NCBI RefSeq assembly: GCF_040409955.1
Contig: NZ_CP123385.1
Span: 602,501 to 666,500, forward strand
Direction of reading: 5' to 3'
DNA length: 64,000 nucleotides
Source of the DNA: Salipiger sp. H15
Lineage (GTDB): Bacteria > Pseudomonadota > Alphaproteobacteria > Rhodobacterales > Rhodobacteraceae
Shown here: positions 26,369 through 35,865 of the stretch, in pieces
Numbering within the stretch: position 1 is the stretch's first letter
How the letters are laid out: each line of letters begins with the position of its first letter
Translations under genes and position numbers: made by a program
Notes under the pieces: model-generated
Told to the model about the DNA's origin: nothing
Databases searched by the model: none
The model's input: the letters and a program-made list of their open reading frames with translations, nothing else

Positions 26369-26686
26369 ATGACCACGACAAGCCCCCACGCCCGCGCCCT
26401 TGCCGCGCTTGGCCATGACGCCCGCCTCTCGATCTTCCGCCTGCTGGTGAAGGCCGGGCCCGAGGGGCTGCGCGTCGGCGACATCGGCGCGCATCTCGGC
26501 CTTGCGCCCTCGACCCTCGCCCATCACCTCTCGGCGCTGACCGCCGCCGGGCTGGTGCTGCAGGAACGGCAGGGGCGCGAGGTGATCAACCGCGTCGATT
26601 ACCCGGCGGTGGAGCGGGTGGTGGGCTTTCTCACCTCGGAATGCTGCGCCGGGGTGGCCCCGGCAAGGACGGAGGACGCGGCATGA
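26369..26686 (+). CDS. arsR: ArsR-family metalloregulatory repressor
   Basis: The 105-residue winged-helix protein has the ArsR recognition region LGLAPSTLAHHLSALTAAGLV (about residues 43-63). A C-terminal vicinal cysteine pair, C92-C93 in TSECCAG, matches the arsenite-sensing position of C-terminal-type ArsR proteins; a third cysteine is absent. It should repress its own promoter and the permease gene 52 bp downstream until As(III) or a related thiophilic ion binds. The start at 26369 lacks a ribosome site, consistent with a leaderless message. Confidence 0.9.
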   Translation: MTTTSPHARALAALGHDARLSIFRLLVKAGPEGLRVGDIGAHLGLAPSTLAHHLSALTAAGLVLQERQGREVINRVDYPAVERVVGFLTSECCAGVAPARTEDAA

Positions 26687-26722
26687 CAGCGCCGCCTTTT
26701 CCTTACCCTGAAACACCCATAT

Positions 26723-26734
26723 TTCCGGATATGT
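26723..26734. promoter_or_regulatory. Second ArsR half-site before the permease gene
   Basis: TTCCGGATATGT matches the right half of the arsR palindrome at 11 of 12 positions and ends 5 bp before the permease start codon. The left half is poorly conserved (about 6 of 12). It suggests a weaker second control point for the permease. Confidence 0.5.
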
Positions 26735-26738
26735 CGTC

Positions 26739-27788
26739 ATGAGCGAAACCGCCGTTCAGCCGCCCCGCCCCCGCCTTCCGCTCCGCCAGAGCGCAAGGAA
26801 ACAGGGCGTCTGGCTCGCCAGCGCCGCGATCCTTCTGGGTCTCGCGCTCATCGATCCCGCCCTCGCGCGGGGCAGCGCCGCATTCGCCGCCGACGCGCTG
26901 CTGCACACCGCGCCCTTCCTGCTGCTTTCCATCGCCATCGCCGCCTGGGCCGAGGCGACGGGGGCCGACAACCTCATCGCCCGCGCCTTCACCGGCGCGC
27001 CGCTGCTGATGGTCGCGCTCGGCGCGCTGGCGGGCGGGCTTTCGCCCTTCTGCTCCTGCGGGGTGATCCCGCTGATCGCGGCGCTGCTGGCCATGGGCGT
27101 GCCGCTCTCGGCGGTCATGGCCTTCTGGCTGGCCTCGCCGATCATGGACCCGTCGATGTTCCTGCTCACCGCCGGGGTGCTCGGCCTGCCCTTCGCGCTG
27201 GCCAAGACCGCGGCCGCGGTCGGGCTCGGCCTCGCCGGGGGGCTGGTGGTGCACCTGCTGGCGCGCGGCGGCGCCTTTGCCGCGCCGCTGCGCGAGGGGG
27301 TCGGCAACGGCGGCTGCGGCGGCTCCAAGATGCGTACCCCGAGGCCGGTGGTCTGGCGCTTCTGGACCGATCCCGAGCGCCGCGCCAAATTCGCCCGCAG
27401 CGCCCGCAACACCACGCTTTTCCTGCTGAAATGGCTGCTGCTGGCCTTCCTGATCGAGAGCCTGATGCTGGCCTTCATCCCGGCCGAGACCGTGACCTCG
27501 GTGCTGGGCGGCACCGGGATCGCGCCGATCGCCGTGGCTACGCTGGTGGGCGTGCCCGCCTACCTCAACGGCTACGCGGCGCTGCCGCTGGTGGCGGGGC
27601 TGATCGGACAGGGCATGGCGCCGGGCGCGGGGCTGGCCTTCCTCGTGGCGGGCGGCGTCACCTCGATCCCCGCGGCCATGGCGGTCTGGGCGCTGGCGCG
27701 GCCGCCGGTCTTCGGGCTCTACATCGCGCTCTCGCTCGCCGGGGCCTTCCTGTCGGGGCTGCTGTTCCAGCTCTGGACGCTGCTCTGA
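26739..27788 (+). CDS. arsP: ArsP/YraQ-family permease (probable arsenical efflux)
   Basis: The 349-residue membrane protein has about eight to ten hydrophobic helices and the family motif PFCSCGVIPL with C105 and C107, followed by PIMDPSMFLL. A cytoplasmic loop has C193 in NGGCGGSK. Members such as ArsP export trivalent organoarsenicals; others (SO_0444-type) export arsenite. Control by the adjacent ArsR supports an arsenic or antimony role. The symbol is by family; substrate preference is not settled by the sequence. Confidence 0.85.
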   Translation: MSETAVQPPRPRLPLRQSARKQGVWLASAAILLGLALIDPALARGSAAFAADALLHTAPFLLLSIAIAAWAEATGADNLIARAFTGAPLLMVALGALAGGLSPFCSCGVIPLIAALLAMGVPLSAVMAFWLASPIMDPSMFLLTAGVLGLPFALAKTAAAVGLGLAGGLVVHLLARGGAFAAPLREGVGNGGCGGSKMRTPRPVVWRFWTDPERRAKFARSARNTTLFLLKWLLLAFLIESLMLAFIPAETVTSVLGGTGIAPIAVATLVGVPAYLNGYAALPLVAGLIGQGMAPGAGLAFLVAGGVTSIPAAMAVWALARPPVFGLYIALSLAGAFLSGLLFQLWTLL

Positions 27789-27865
27789 ACCCGCGGCGCA
27801 TGGCTGCCCTGCACCGGGGCGCCTTGTGCCGCTGCGCACCGCTTCCCACCTGAACCTCATGAAGC

Positions 27866-27891
27866 AGGGCGCCTCGCAGCCGGGGCGCCCT
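27866..27891 (+). terminator. Hairpin after the ArsP-type permease gene
   Basis: AGGGCGCC pairs with GGCGCCCT around a 10-nt loop, 78 bp after the permease stop. There is no T-run, so it may be a factor-dependent or imperfect terminator. The 199-bp gap 27789-27987 holds no gene I can support. Confidence 0.45.
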
Positions 27892-27987
27892 TGCCGTTCC
27901 CGGCGTCCCCTGCCCCGCGCGAAATTTCTGCGACGGGAAATGCCGCGCCGCCCGTGTAAGTCACCGGGAAAGTTTCAGGAGCCGCCC

Positions 27988-29178
27988 ATGAACCTGCGCA
28001 TCACAGTTCTGATCATCGCCCTGCTGAGCCTCGTCGGCGCCGGCGCGGGATGGGCCTATCTCGACCGCACCGAGACCCCCGAAACCACCGGCCCGCAGAC
28101 CGTCGCCGTCACCCGCGCCACCGTGTCGAGCACCGTGCTCGCGACCGGGCTGATCGAGGCCACCGACCTCGTCTCGGTCGGCGCGCGCACCTCGGGCCTG
28201 ATCGAGGAACTGGCGGTCGCGGTCGGCGACGAGGTGGCGCAGGGCGCGCTCATCGCCCGCATCGACTCGCTCGAGCAGCAGAACGCCGTGGCGCAGGCCA
28301 AGGCCGACCTCGCCCAGATCGAGGCCGAGATCGACGCCAAGAAGGCCGAGATCCGGCAGGCCGAGCTCGACCTCGAGCGGCAGCAGGGGCTCAATTCGAA
28401 AAAGCTCTCGGCCACCTCCGCGCTCGAGGCCGCCGAGGCGACGCTGGCGATGACCCGCGCGGGCCTGCAGTCGCTCGAGGCGCAGCAGGCCCGGGCCGGG
28501 ATTGCCGTCGCCTCCGCCGAGCTCGACCTCGAGCGCACCAAGATCACCGCGCCCATCGACGGCACCGTCGTCGCGGTGGTCAACGGCGAGGGCACCACGG
28601 TCAACGCCTCGCAGGAGGCGCCGACCATCGTCAAGCTCGCGCGGCTCGACCGGATGGAGGTGAAAGCCGAGATCTCCGAGGCCGACGTGATCAACGTGAA
28701 GCCCGGGCAGGAGGTGGAATTCACCCTGCTCGGCGCGCCCGACCTGACCTATACCGCCACGCTGGCCTCGGTCGAGCCCGCGCCCTCGTCGATCAAGGAC
28801 AGCGACGAGATCGATACCGACAGCGCGATCTACTACAACGCCCGTTTCACCGTCGACAACGCCGACCGGCTGCTGCGCATCGGCATGTCGGCGGACGTGA
28901 CGATCTTCCTCGGCCGCGCCGAGGACGTGCCGACGCTGCCGCTCTCGCTGCTGCCCGCCAAGGGACGGGGCGGGCGCACCACGCTCGACGTGCTCGGCAC
29001 CGGCGGCCAGCCCGAGCGGCGCGAGATCGAGATCGGCCTCAAGGACGCCACCCGCTTCGAGGTGCGCGCCGGGCTCGACGAGGGCGAGCGCGTCATCACC
29101 TCGGCCCCGCCGCCCGCAGCCATGGGCGACAGTTCGCGCCGCGGTGGCCGCGGCGGCCCGCCGATGATGGGCCTCTGA
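27988..29178 (+). CDS. macA: Membrane fusion (adaptor) protein, MacA-like
   Basis: The 396-residue protein starts at the ATG at 27988 behind AGGAG; the upstream extension has no family likeness. It has an N-terminal membrane anchor (about 6-26), a lipoyl half (GLIEELAVAVGDEVAQGALIARID), a helical hairpin rich in Glu, Lys and Ala (about 95-175), the second lipoyl half (TKITAPIDGTVVAVVNGEG) and beta-barrel domains. Such periplasmic adaptors join MacB-type transporters to an outer-membrane TolC channel. The last residues are Gly/Arg-rich (SSRRGGRGGPPMMG). macB follows after 6 bp; no tolC is nearby. Confidence 0.9.
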   Translation: MNLRITVLIIALLSLVGAGAGWAYLDRTETPETTGPQTVAVTRATVSSTVLATGLIEATDLVSVGARTSGLIEELAVAVGDEVAQGALIARIDSLEQQNAVAQAKADLAQIEAEIDAKKAEIRQAELDLERQQGLNSKKLSATSALEAAEATLAMTRAGLQSLEAQQARAGIAVASAELDLERTKITAPIDGTVVAVVNGEGTTVNASQEAPTIVKLARLDRMEVKAEISEADVINVKPGQEVEFTLLGAPDLTYTATLASVEPAPSSIKDSDEIDTDSAIYYNARFTVDNADRLLRIGMSADVTIFLGRAEDVPTLPLSLLPAKGRGGRTTLDVLGTGGQPERREIEIGLKDATRFEVRAGLDEGERVITSAPPPAAMGDSSRRGGRGGPPMMGL

Positions 29179-29184
29179 GGCGCC

Positions 29185-31119
29185 ATGGCACTCATTGATC
29201 TCAAGGGCGTCGAGCGCGCCTTCCCGGCGGGCGAGCAGACCGTCCGCGTGCTGCGCGGCATCGACCTCTCCATCGAGGCGGGCGAGATGGTCGCGATCAT
29301 CGGCCAGTCCGGCTCGGGCAAGTCGACGCTGATGAACATCCTCGGCTGCCTCGACCGCCCCAGCGAGGGCAGCTACCGCTTCGACGGGCGCGACGTGCAG
29401 GCGATGAGCGATCTCGAGCTTGCCGAGCTGCGCCGCGACCATTTCGGCTTCATCTTCCAGCGCTACCAGCTGATGGCCGAGCTCGACGCGGTGGGCAACG
29501 TCGAGATCCCGGCGATCTACCGTGGCGCCGCCCGCAAGGCGCGGCGCGAACGCGCCAAGGCGCTGCTCACCCGGCTCGGCCTCGGCGAACGGCTCGGCAA
29601 CAGGCCCGGCGCGCTTTCCGGCGGGCAGCAGCAGCGGGTCTCGGTGGCGCGCGCGCTGATCAACGGCGGCGAGGTGATCCTTGCCGACGAGCCCACCGGC
29701 GCGCTCGACAGCGCCTCGGGGGCCGAGCTGATGGCGCTCCTGCGCGAGCTGCACGCCGAGGGGCACACGGTGATCCTCGTCACGCACGATCCGCAGATCG
29801 CCGAGGCCGCCGACCGGGTGATCGAGATCTCCGACGGCGAGATCGTCGCCGACACCCGCAGGCGCCCCTTCACGGCCCCCGCCCGCGTCGAGACCGTCCA
29901 CCCCGCCGCCTCCGGCCTCGGCGCGCTGGCCGACCGGCTGCGCGAGGCGACGCGCATGGCGCTGAAGTCCATGGCGGCGCACAAGCTGCGCTCGTTCCTG
30001 ACCATGCTCGGGATCATCATCGGCATCACCTCGGTGGTCTCGGTGGTGGCGCTCGGCAACGGCAGCCAGCAGAAGGTGCTCGAGAACATCGCCTCGATCG
30101 GCACGTCGACCATCGACATCCGCCCCGGCACCGGCTTCGGCGACCGTCGGGCGAACCGGGTGGACACGCTGGTCGGCGGCGATGCCGACGCGCTCGCCCT
30201 GCTGGAGTTCGCCGCCTCGGTCTCGCCCGAGGTCTCGACCACCGCGACGGTGATCCACGGCGGCACCAGCGCCTCGGCGCAGGTCAAGGGCGTCTCGGCG
30301 GGCTACTTCCAGCTGGGCGCCTACACGGTCACCAGCGGCACCTCCTTCGCCGAGGCCGAGCTGCAGACCCGCGCGCAGGTCGCGGTGCTCGACAGCGACG
30401 CCGCGCAGACCTTCTTCGGCGGCGAGGACCCGGTCGGCCAGCGGGTGATGATCGGCCGCGTGCCGCTGCAGGTGATCGGCGTGGTGAAATCCTCGGGTGC
30501 CAGCTTCGGGCCGCAGTCGATCAAGATCTTCACCCCCTACACCACCGCCATGGCGCGGATCACCGGCAGCCGGACGGTGGATTCGATCTCGGTACAGGTG
30601 GCCGACGGGCACGACATGGCGCTGGCGGAAAGCGAGATCACCCAGGTGCTCACCCGGCGCCACGGCAAGGTGGATTTCTTCCTGACCAACACCGACACGA
30701 TCCGCGAGACCATCCAGAGCACCTCGAAGACGCTGACATGGCTGATCTCGGCCATCGCGCTGATCTCGCTCTTCGTCGGCGGCATCGGGGTGATGAACAT
30801 CATGCTCGTTTCGGTCACCGAGCGCACGCGCGAGATCGGCATCCGCAAGGCCGTGGGCGCGCGCCAGTCCGACATCACCGCGCAGTTCCTGATCGAGGCC
30901 GTGCTGGTCTGCCTGATCGGCGGCGCGCTCGGCGTGGCACTGGCCTACGGGCTCGGCGCGGTGCTGGGCGTGGTCGCGCCCTCGATGCGGCTGGTCTACT
31001 CGGGCGCGACGGTGGCCGCGGCCTTCGGTTCGGCGACGCTGATCGGCGTGATCTTCGGCTACCTGCCCGCCCGCTCGGCGGCGAAGCTCGACCCGGTGGT
31101 GGCGCTGGCGCGGGAGTGA
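29185..31119 (+). CDS. macB: MacB-type ABC exporter (ATPase-permease fusion)
   Basis: The 644-residue protein has an N-terminal ATPase (Walker A GQSGSGKST at about 40-48, signature LSGGQQQRV, Walker B LADEPTGALDS). A linker leads to a FtsX/MacB permease half with four membrane helices and a large periplasmic domain between the first and second. The C-terminal VGGIGVMNIMLVSVTERTREIGIRKAVGA is diagnostic of MacB. With the adaptor it would expel macrolides, lipopeptides or siderophore-like compounds; the real cargo is unknown. It converges with the RpiR gene 22 bp away. Confidence 0.94.
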   Translation: MALIDLKGVERAFPAGEQTVRVLRGIDLSIEAGEMVAIIGQSGSGKSTLMNILGCLDRPSEGSYRFDGRDVQAMSDLELAELRRDHFGFIFQRYQLMAELDAVGNVEIPAIYRGAARKARRERAKALLTRLGLGERLGNRPGALSGGQQQRVSVARALINGGEVILADEPTGALDSASGAELMALLRELHAEGHTVILVTHDPQIAEAADRVIEISDGEIVADTRRRPFTAPARVETVHPAASGLGALADRLREATRMALKSMAAHKLRSFLTMLGIIIGITSVVSVVALGNGSQQKVLENIASIGTSTIDIRPGTGFGDRRANRVDTLVGGDADALALLEFAASVSPEVSTTATVIHGGTSASAQVKGVSAGYFQLGAYTVTSGTSFAEAELQTRAQVAVLDSDAAQTFFGGEDPVGQRVMIGRVPLQVIGVVKSSGASFGPQSIKIFTPYTTAMARITGSRTVDSISVQVADGHDMALAESEITQVLTRRHGKVDFFLTNTDTIRETIQSTSKTLTWLISAIALISLFVGGIGVMNIMLVSVTERTREIGIRKAVGARQSDITAQFLIEAVLVCLIGGALGVALAYGLGAVLGVVAPSMRLVYSGATVAAAFGSATLIGVIFGYLPARSAAKLDPVVALARE

Positions 31120-31141
31120 CGCCCCGCGCGCCCCGCCGATC

Positions 31142-32059
31142 CTACCGGTAGGCCCCCGCCTCGTGCAGCCGCTGCTCGAAGCGGGTGATGTTGCCAAGCG
31201 CCTTGTCCGACTGCAGCACCATGTTCGCCACCAGCGCCTCGGCGAGGGCGAAGGCGCCGATCATGCTCGGCAGCGCCTGCGGCCCGTGCATCTCGGGCAG
31301 CATCACCACCTCAGCGCCGCGCGCCACCGGGCTGCGCGGATCGTCGGTGATCGCGATGCAGCGCGCGCCCTGCCGCAGCGCCAGCTCATGCGCGGCGATG
31401 GTCTCGACCGAGTAGTGCCGGAAGGTGATCGAGACCACCACGTCCTCGGGCCCCGCCAGCGCGATGCGGTCGCGGATGTCGCCCGGCGTGCCGGCGCGCG
31501 GCGCGAAATTGTCGAAGGCCATGCGCGCGGTGTAGCCGAGGTAATCGGCGATGGCGTAGCAGCTGCGCACCCCCACCACGTAGACCTGCCGCGCGCCCAG
31601 CATCAGCCGCGCCGCCGCGTCGATCGCCGCCCGGCTCTCGGGGGTGAAGGCAGAGTCGAGGTTGCGGTGCCCCGCCTCGCGGATCGCGTCGAGCACCGAG
31701 GCGCTGTCCTTGCCCGAAAGCTCCCCCGCCCGCTTGCCGTAGATCTCGCCGCCCTGCCGCACCGCGTCCTGAAAGGCGTTTCGGCAGGCCTCGTAGCCCG
31801 CAAAGCCCAGCGCCTGCGACAGGCGCACCACGGTGTTGGCATTGGCCCCGGACCGCTCGGCAAGGCTGCGCACCGAGTTCAGCGCGATCTCCTCGGGCTG
31901 GTCCGACGCCCAGCGCGCCAGCGCGGCGACACGGGGCGTTCCGTTGCGCCCGAGCTGGCGCAGGGCGCGGGCGAGGTCATCTAGCGAAGAAGGTGTCGGC
32001 AGCTCGGCCTCCCGGGTCTTTACCCGCCGGATTTTCGACTTAGCTCGTGGTGTTTGCAA
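31142..32059 (-). CDS. RpiR-family transcriptional regulator (HTH + SIS domain)
   Basis: The protein (about 305 residues from the TTG at 32059) has an N-terminal RpiR helix-turn-helix (SLAERSGANANTVVRLSQALGFAGY) and a C-terminal sugar isomerase (SIS) domain (VYVVGVRSCYAIADYLGY; VVVSITFRHYSVETIAA). The longest frame reaches a TTG at 32098, but that abuts a candidate operator, so I prefer a later start; no ATG fits. It is divergent from the TAXI-TRAP, aminotransferase and BKACE operon and very likely controls it. RpiR proteins usually sense phosphosugars, yet several regulate amino-acid catabolism. The true ligand is unknown. Confidence 0.87.
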   Translation of the reverse strand: MQTPRAKSKIRRVKTREAELPTPSSLDDLARALRQLGRNGTPRVAALARWASDQPEEIALNSVRSLAERSGANANTVVRLSQALGFAGYEACRNAFQDAVRQGGEIYGKRAGELSGKDSASVLDAIREAGHRNLDSAFTPESRAAIDAAARLMLGARQVYVVGVRSCYAIADYLGYTARMAFDNFAPRAGTPGDIRDRIALAGPEDVVVSITFRHYSVETIAAHELALRQGARCIAITDDPRSPVARGAEVVMLPEMHGPQALPSMIGAFALAEALVANMVLQSDKALGNITRFEQRLHEAGAYR

Positions 32060-32064
32060 GCGTG

Positions 32065-32076
32065 ATACATTTGTAT
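32065..32076. promoter_or_regulatory. Candidate operator, ATACA-TT-TGTAT
   Basis: A 5-bp-arm inverted repeat in the AT-rich divergent region between the RpiR gene and the TRAP operon. It may be an RpiR site or part of a promoter. Assigned by symmetry and location only. Confidence 0.35.
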
Positions 32077-32098
32077 TGTTTACCTTGACCCTATGCAA

Positions 32099-32110
32099 TG
32101 AAATGTTTCA
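32099..32110. promoter_or_regulatory. Candidate RpiR operator, TGAAA-TG-TTTCA
   Basis: A perfect inverted repeat with 5-bp arms lies 49 bp before the TAXI binding-protein gene. TGAAA/TTTCA arms are seen in several RpiR-type operators. It is the better of two candidate sites in this region. Confidence 0.48.
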
Positions 32111-32158
32111 CTGACAGGCGAGACCCGAATCTCGGACCACTTCAGGGAGACCCTCGAC

Positions 32159-33130
32159 ATGACCAAACCTCTGATCGGCGCGCTCGTCGCCGCCGCCACC
32201 GCGCTTGGCGCGGGCGCTGCCGTTGCGCAGGACCAGACCTTCATCTCGATCGGCACCGGCGCAGTGACCGGCGTCTACTACCCGACCGGCGGCGCGATCT
32301 GCCGCCTGGTGAACCGGGGCCGCTCCGAGCATGGCATCCGCTGCAGCGTCGAGGCCACCGGCGGTTCGGTGTTCAACATCAACGCCATTCGCGGCGGCGA
32401 GCTGGAATTCGGCGTCGCCCAGTCCGACTGGCAGTACCATGCCTACAACGGCACCTCGACCTTCGCCGAGCAGGGCCCCTACGAGGGTCTGCGCGCGGTC
32501 TTCTCGGTGCACCCCGAGCCCTTCACCGTGGTCGCCCGCGCCGATGCCGGGATCGAGACCTTCGACGACCTCAAGGGCAAGCGCGTCAACGTCGGCAACC
32601 CGGGCTCGGGCCAGCGCGGCACCATGGAAGTGCTGATGAACAAGATGGGCTGGACCATGTCCGATTTCGCCGTGGCCTCCGAGCTGCAGGCGGCCGAGCA
32701 GTCCCAGGCGCTCTGCGACAACAACATCGACGCGATGGTCTACACCGTCGGCCACCCCTCGGGCTCGATCCAGGAGGCCACCACCGCCTGCGACAGCGTG
32801 CTGGTGGACGTGAACAACGAGGCCGTGGCCGAGCTGGTCGCCGAGAACCCCTTCTACCGCACCGCCACCATCCCGGGCGGCATGTACCGCGGCAATGACG
32901 AGGACACGCAGACCTTCGGCGTCGGCGCGACCTTCGTGACCTCGGAAGACGTGCCCGAAGAGGTGGTCTACCAGGTGGTCAAGGCGGTCTTCGACAACAT
33001 CGACCAGTTCCGCGGCCTGCACCCGGCCTTCGCCAACCTCGATCCGAAGGAAATGGCCACCGCCGGCCTGTCGGCACCGCTGCACCCGGGCGCCGAGCGC
33101 TACTTCCGCGAAGCCGGGCTGATCGAGTGA
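32159..33130 (+). CDS. TAXI-type TRAP transporter solute-binding protein
   Basis: The 323-residue periplasmic protein has a signal peptide (cleavage after AVAQ, about residue 24) and the TAXI-family N-terminus [24 protein letters not shown], with later [26 protein letters not shown] proteins deliver substrates to fused TRAP permeases; known ligands include glutamate and other carboxylates. It precedes the permease gene by 87 bp. Confidence 0.93.
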   Translation: MTKPLIGALVAAATALGAGAAVAQDQTFISIGTGAVTGVYYPTGGAICRLVNRGRSEHGIRCSVEATGGSVFNINAIRGGELEFGVAQSDWQYHAYNGTSTFAEQGPYEGLRAVFSVHPEPFTVVARADAGIETFDDLKGKRVNVGNPGSGQRGTMEVLMNKMGWTMSDFAVASELQAAEQSQALCDNNIDAMVYTVGHPSGSIQEATTACDSVLVDVNNEAVAELVAENPFYRTATIPGGMYRGNDEDTQTFGVGATFVTSEDVPEEVVYQVVKAVFDNIDQFRGLHPAFANLDPKEMATAGLSAPLHPGAERYFREAGLIE

Positions 33131-33217
33131 TCCTGTCCCGTCACGGATGACACCCGGCCCGGGCGCCACGCCGCGCCCGGGCCCCTGCGGCAAAGCGGCA
33201 TCAGAGGGGCGCGCAGC

Positions 33218-35854
33218 ATGACCGAGACTCCCGAACACGGCGGACGCCAGTTCAGCGACGAGGAACTCCAGGACCTCGTCGCGAGCACCGACAGTGGCGC
33301 CCGCGCGCCGACCAACCGCCTCGTCGCGATGCTCATCGCGGGGCTCGCGCTCGCCTGGTCGCTGTTCCAGCTCTGGATCGCCCAGCCGCAGCTCTGGTTC
33401 GCCAGCGTCCTGCCGGCGCTGAACTCGTCGCAGACCCGGCCGATCCACCTGACCTTCGCGATCCTGCTGGCCTTCCTCGCCTATCCGGCGCTGAAGTCCT
33501 CGCCGCGCGACCGGGTGCCGCTGACCGACTGGATCCTCATGGCCGTCGGCGGCTTCTGCACCTTCTACGTCTTCCTCTTCTCCGACCACCTAGCGATGAC
33601 CGCGCGCTCGGGCCTGCCGACGCAGTTCCAGGTGATCCTCGGCGCGGTCGGCATCGTCGTGCTGCTCGAGGCCAGCCGCCGCGCGCTCGGCCCGGCTCTG
33701 ACCATCGTCGGCGCGCTCTTCCTGCTCTACGCCTACATGGGCACCGGCTGGCTCATCCCCGAGCTGATCGAGCACGAGGGCCTGTCCTTCACCGGCCTGA
33801 TCAACGCGCAATGGCTCGACACGGCGGGGGTCTTCGGCATCCCGCTCGGGGTCTCGACCGCCTTCGTCTTCCTCTTCGTGCTCTTCGGCTCGCTGCTCGA
33901 CAAGGCCGGCGCGGGCAACTACTTCATCCAGCTCGCCTTCGCCGGGCTCGGCCACCTGCGCGGCGGCCCGGCCAAGGCGGCGGTGGTCGGCTCGGCGATG
34001 ACCGGGCTGATCTCGGGCTCGTCGATCGCCAACGTGGTCACCACCGGCACCTTCACCATCCCGCTGATGAAGCGCGTCGGCTTCACCAGCGAGCAGGCGG
34101 GCTCGGTCGAGGTCGCCTCGTCGGTCAACGGCCAGATCATGCCGCCGGTGATGGGCGCCGCCGCCTTCCTGATGGTCGAGTTCATCGGCATCTCCTACGT
34201 CGAGGTGATCAAGCACGCCTTCATCCCGGCGGTGATCTCCTACATCGCGCTGGTCTACATCGTGCACCTCGAGGCGCTGAAGAAGGGCATGCCCGCGCTT
34301 GGCGAGGCCAAGTCCTTCCCCGGCATGATCCTCAAGTTCTTCATCGGCTTCGCCGTCTCCGGTGCCGCCTTCACCGCGCTCATCTACGGCGTCGGCGCGC
34401 TGCGCGCCGTCCTGCCCGCGCTCGCGGGGCCGATCATGATGCTGCTGCTGGCGGCGGTCTACCTGTGGCTGGTCGCCATCGCCGCGCGCCGCCCCGATCT
34501 CGAGGTGGACGATCCCAACAGCCCGGTGATCAAGCTGCCCACCGTGGGCGCGGTCTATGCCACCGGCCTGCATTACATCCTGCCGATCGTCGTGCTGGTC
34601 TGGTTCCTGATGGTCGAGCGGCAGAGCCCGGCGAAATCCGCCTTCTACGCCACCGCGCTCATGGTGGCGATCATCCTCACCCAGCGCCCGCTCAAGGCGA
34701 TGTTCCGCGGCGAGGGCGACCGCCTCGGCGCCGAGTTCCGCGCCGGCTGGCACGACCTCATCGACGGGCTGATCGCCGGGGCGCGCAACATGATCGGCAT
34801 CGGCGTCGCCACGGCGGCGGCGGGGATCATCGTCGCCACGGTCACCAAGACCCCGATCGGCACCGAGCTTGCCGGCCTCGTCGAGCAGCTCTCGGGCGGC
34901 AGCCTCATCATCATGCTGATCCTCGTCGGGATGTTCTCGCTGGTGCTCGGCATGGGGCTTCCGACCACCGCCAACTACATCGTCGTCTCGTCGCTGATGG
35001 CCAACGTGGTGGTCGCGCTCGGCGCGCAGGAAGGGCTGATCGTGCCGCTGATCGCCGCCCACCTCTTCGTCTTCTACTTCGGCATCATGGCCGACGTGAC
35101 ACCGCCCGTGGGGCTGGCCTCCTTCGCCGCCGCGGCCGTCTCTGGCGGCGATCCGATCAAGACCGGCTTCATCGCCTTCTTCTACAGCCTGCGCACCGTC
35201 GCCCTGCCCTTCCTCTTCATCTTCAACCCGACTCTGATCCTCTACGGCGTCGATCTCGGCACCGCCTCGGGCGTGCTGCACGCGGCCTTCGTCTTCGTGA
35301 TCGCGACCTTCGCCATGCTGCTCTTTGCCGCCGCGACGCAGGGCTACTTCCTTGCCCGCTCGCGCATCTGGGAAAGCGCGGCGCTGCTGCTCGTGGCCTT
35401 CACCTTCTTCGTGCCGAACGTCTGGCTGAACATGGTGCAGAGCCCGTTCCACAACATCCCGCCCGCCGAGTTCGAGCAGGTGCTGTCGGACCTGCCCGAG
35501 GGCAGCCGCATCCGGCTCGAGATCAAGGGGCCCGACTTCAACAGCGGGCAGACCGCCTCGACCACGCTGGTCATGGACGCCCATGGCGCCACGCCGCAGG
35601 AGCGGATCGACAACTCGGGGCTGATGCTCTTCCCCGAGGGCGACGTGGTGAAGCTCGACGAGCCGATGTTCGGCACGCCCACCGCCGAGAAGCTGGCCAA
35701 CTTCGACTTCTACGCCGACGAGCCAGTGCAGATCGCCTCGGTGCTGGTCCCGCGGGAACGGCTGCCCGCGCAGCTCTTCTACATCCCCGCCCTGCTCCTG
35801 CTGGGGCTGGTCATCCTGATGCAACGCCGCCGCCAGACCGTGCCGGCCTTCTGA
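33218..35854 (+). CDS. TRAP transporter fused permease (4TM/12TM)
   Basis: The 878-residue membrane protein fuses the small DctQ-like and large DctM-like subunits, the usual partner of TAXI binding proteins. The DctM part has GLISGSSIANVVTTGTFTIPLMKR and VLGMGLPTTANYIVVSSLMA. A C-terminal periplasmic extension (about 735-860, with DLPEGSRIRLEIKGPDF) ending in a final helix matches the DUF3394-type tail of some TAXI permeases. It imports a solute, probably an organic or amino acid, using an ion gradient. uspA follows 11 bp downstream. Confidence 0.93.
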   Translation: MTETPEHGGRQFSDEELQDLVASTDSGARAPTNRLVAMLIAGLALAWSLFQLWIAQPQLWFASVLPALNSSQTRPIHLTFAILLAFLAYPALKSSPRDRVPLTDWILMAVGGFCTFYVFLFSDHLAMTARSGLPTQFQVILGAVGIVVLLEASRRALGPALTIVGALFLLYAYMGTGWLIPELIEHEGLSFTGLINAQWLDTAGVFGIPLGVSTAFVFLFVLFGSLLDKAGAGNYFIQLAFAGLGHLRGGPAKAAVVGSAMTGLISGSSIANVVTTGTFTIPLMKRVGFTSEQAGSVEVASSVNGQIMPPVMGAAAFLMVEFIGISYVEVIKHAFIPAVISYIALVYIVHLEALKKGMPALGEAKSFPGMILKFFIGFAVSGAAFTALIYGVGALRAVLPALAGPIMMLLLAAVYLWLVAIAARRPDLEVDDPNSPVIKLPTVGAVYATGLHYILPIVVLVWFLMVERQSPAKSAFYATALMVAIILTQRPLKAMFRGEGDRLGAEFRAGWHDLIDGLIAGARNMIGIGVATAAAGIIVATVTKTPIGTELAGLVEQLSGGSLIIMLILVGMFSLVLGMGLPTTANYIVVSSLMANVVVALGAQEGLIVPLIAAHLFVFYFGIMADVTPPVGLASFAAAAVSGGDPIKTGFIAFFYSLRTVALPFLFIFNPTLILYGVDLGTASGVLHAAFVFVIATFAMLLFAAATQGYFLARSRIWESAALLLVAFTFFVPNVWLNMVQSPFHNIPPAEFEQVLSDLPEGSRIRLEIKGPDFNSGQTASTTLVMDAHGATPQERIDNSGLMLFPEGDVVKLDEPMFGTPTAEKLANFDFYADEPVQIASVLVPRERLPAQLFYIPALLLLGLVILMQRRRQTVPAF

Positions 35855-35865
35855 GGAGCCTCGAG

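Noticed and set aside
27961..31197. A 1078-residue open frame on the minus strand
   Set aside because: It is antisense to the macAB genes, with low-complexity Ala/Arg/Gly composition and no recognisable motif.
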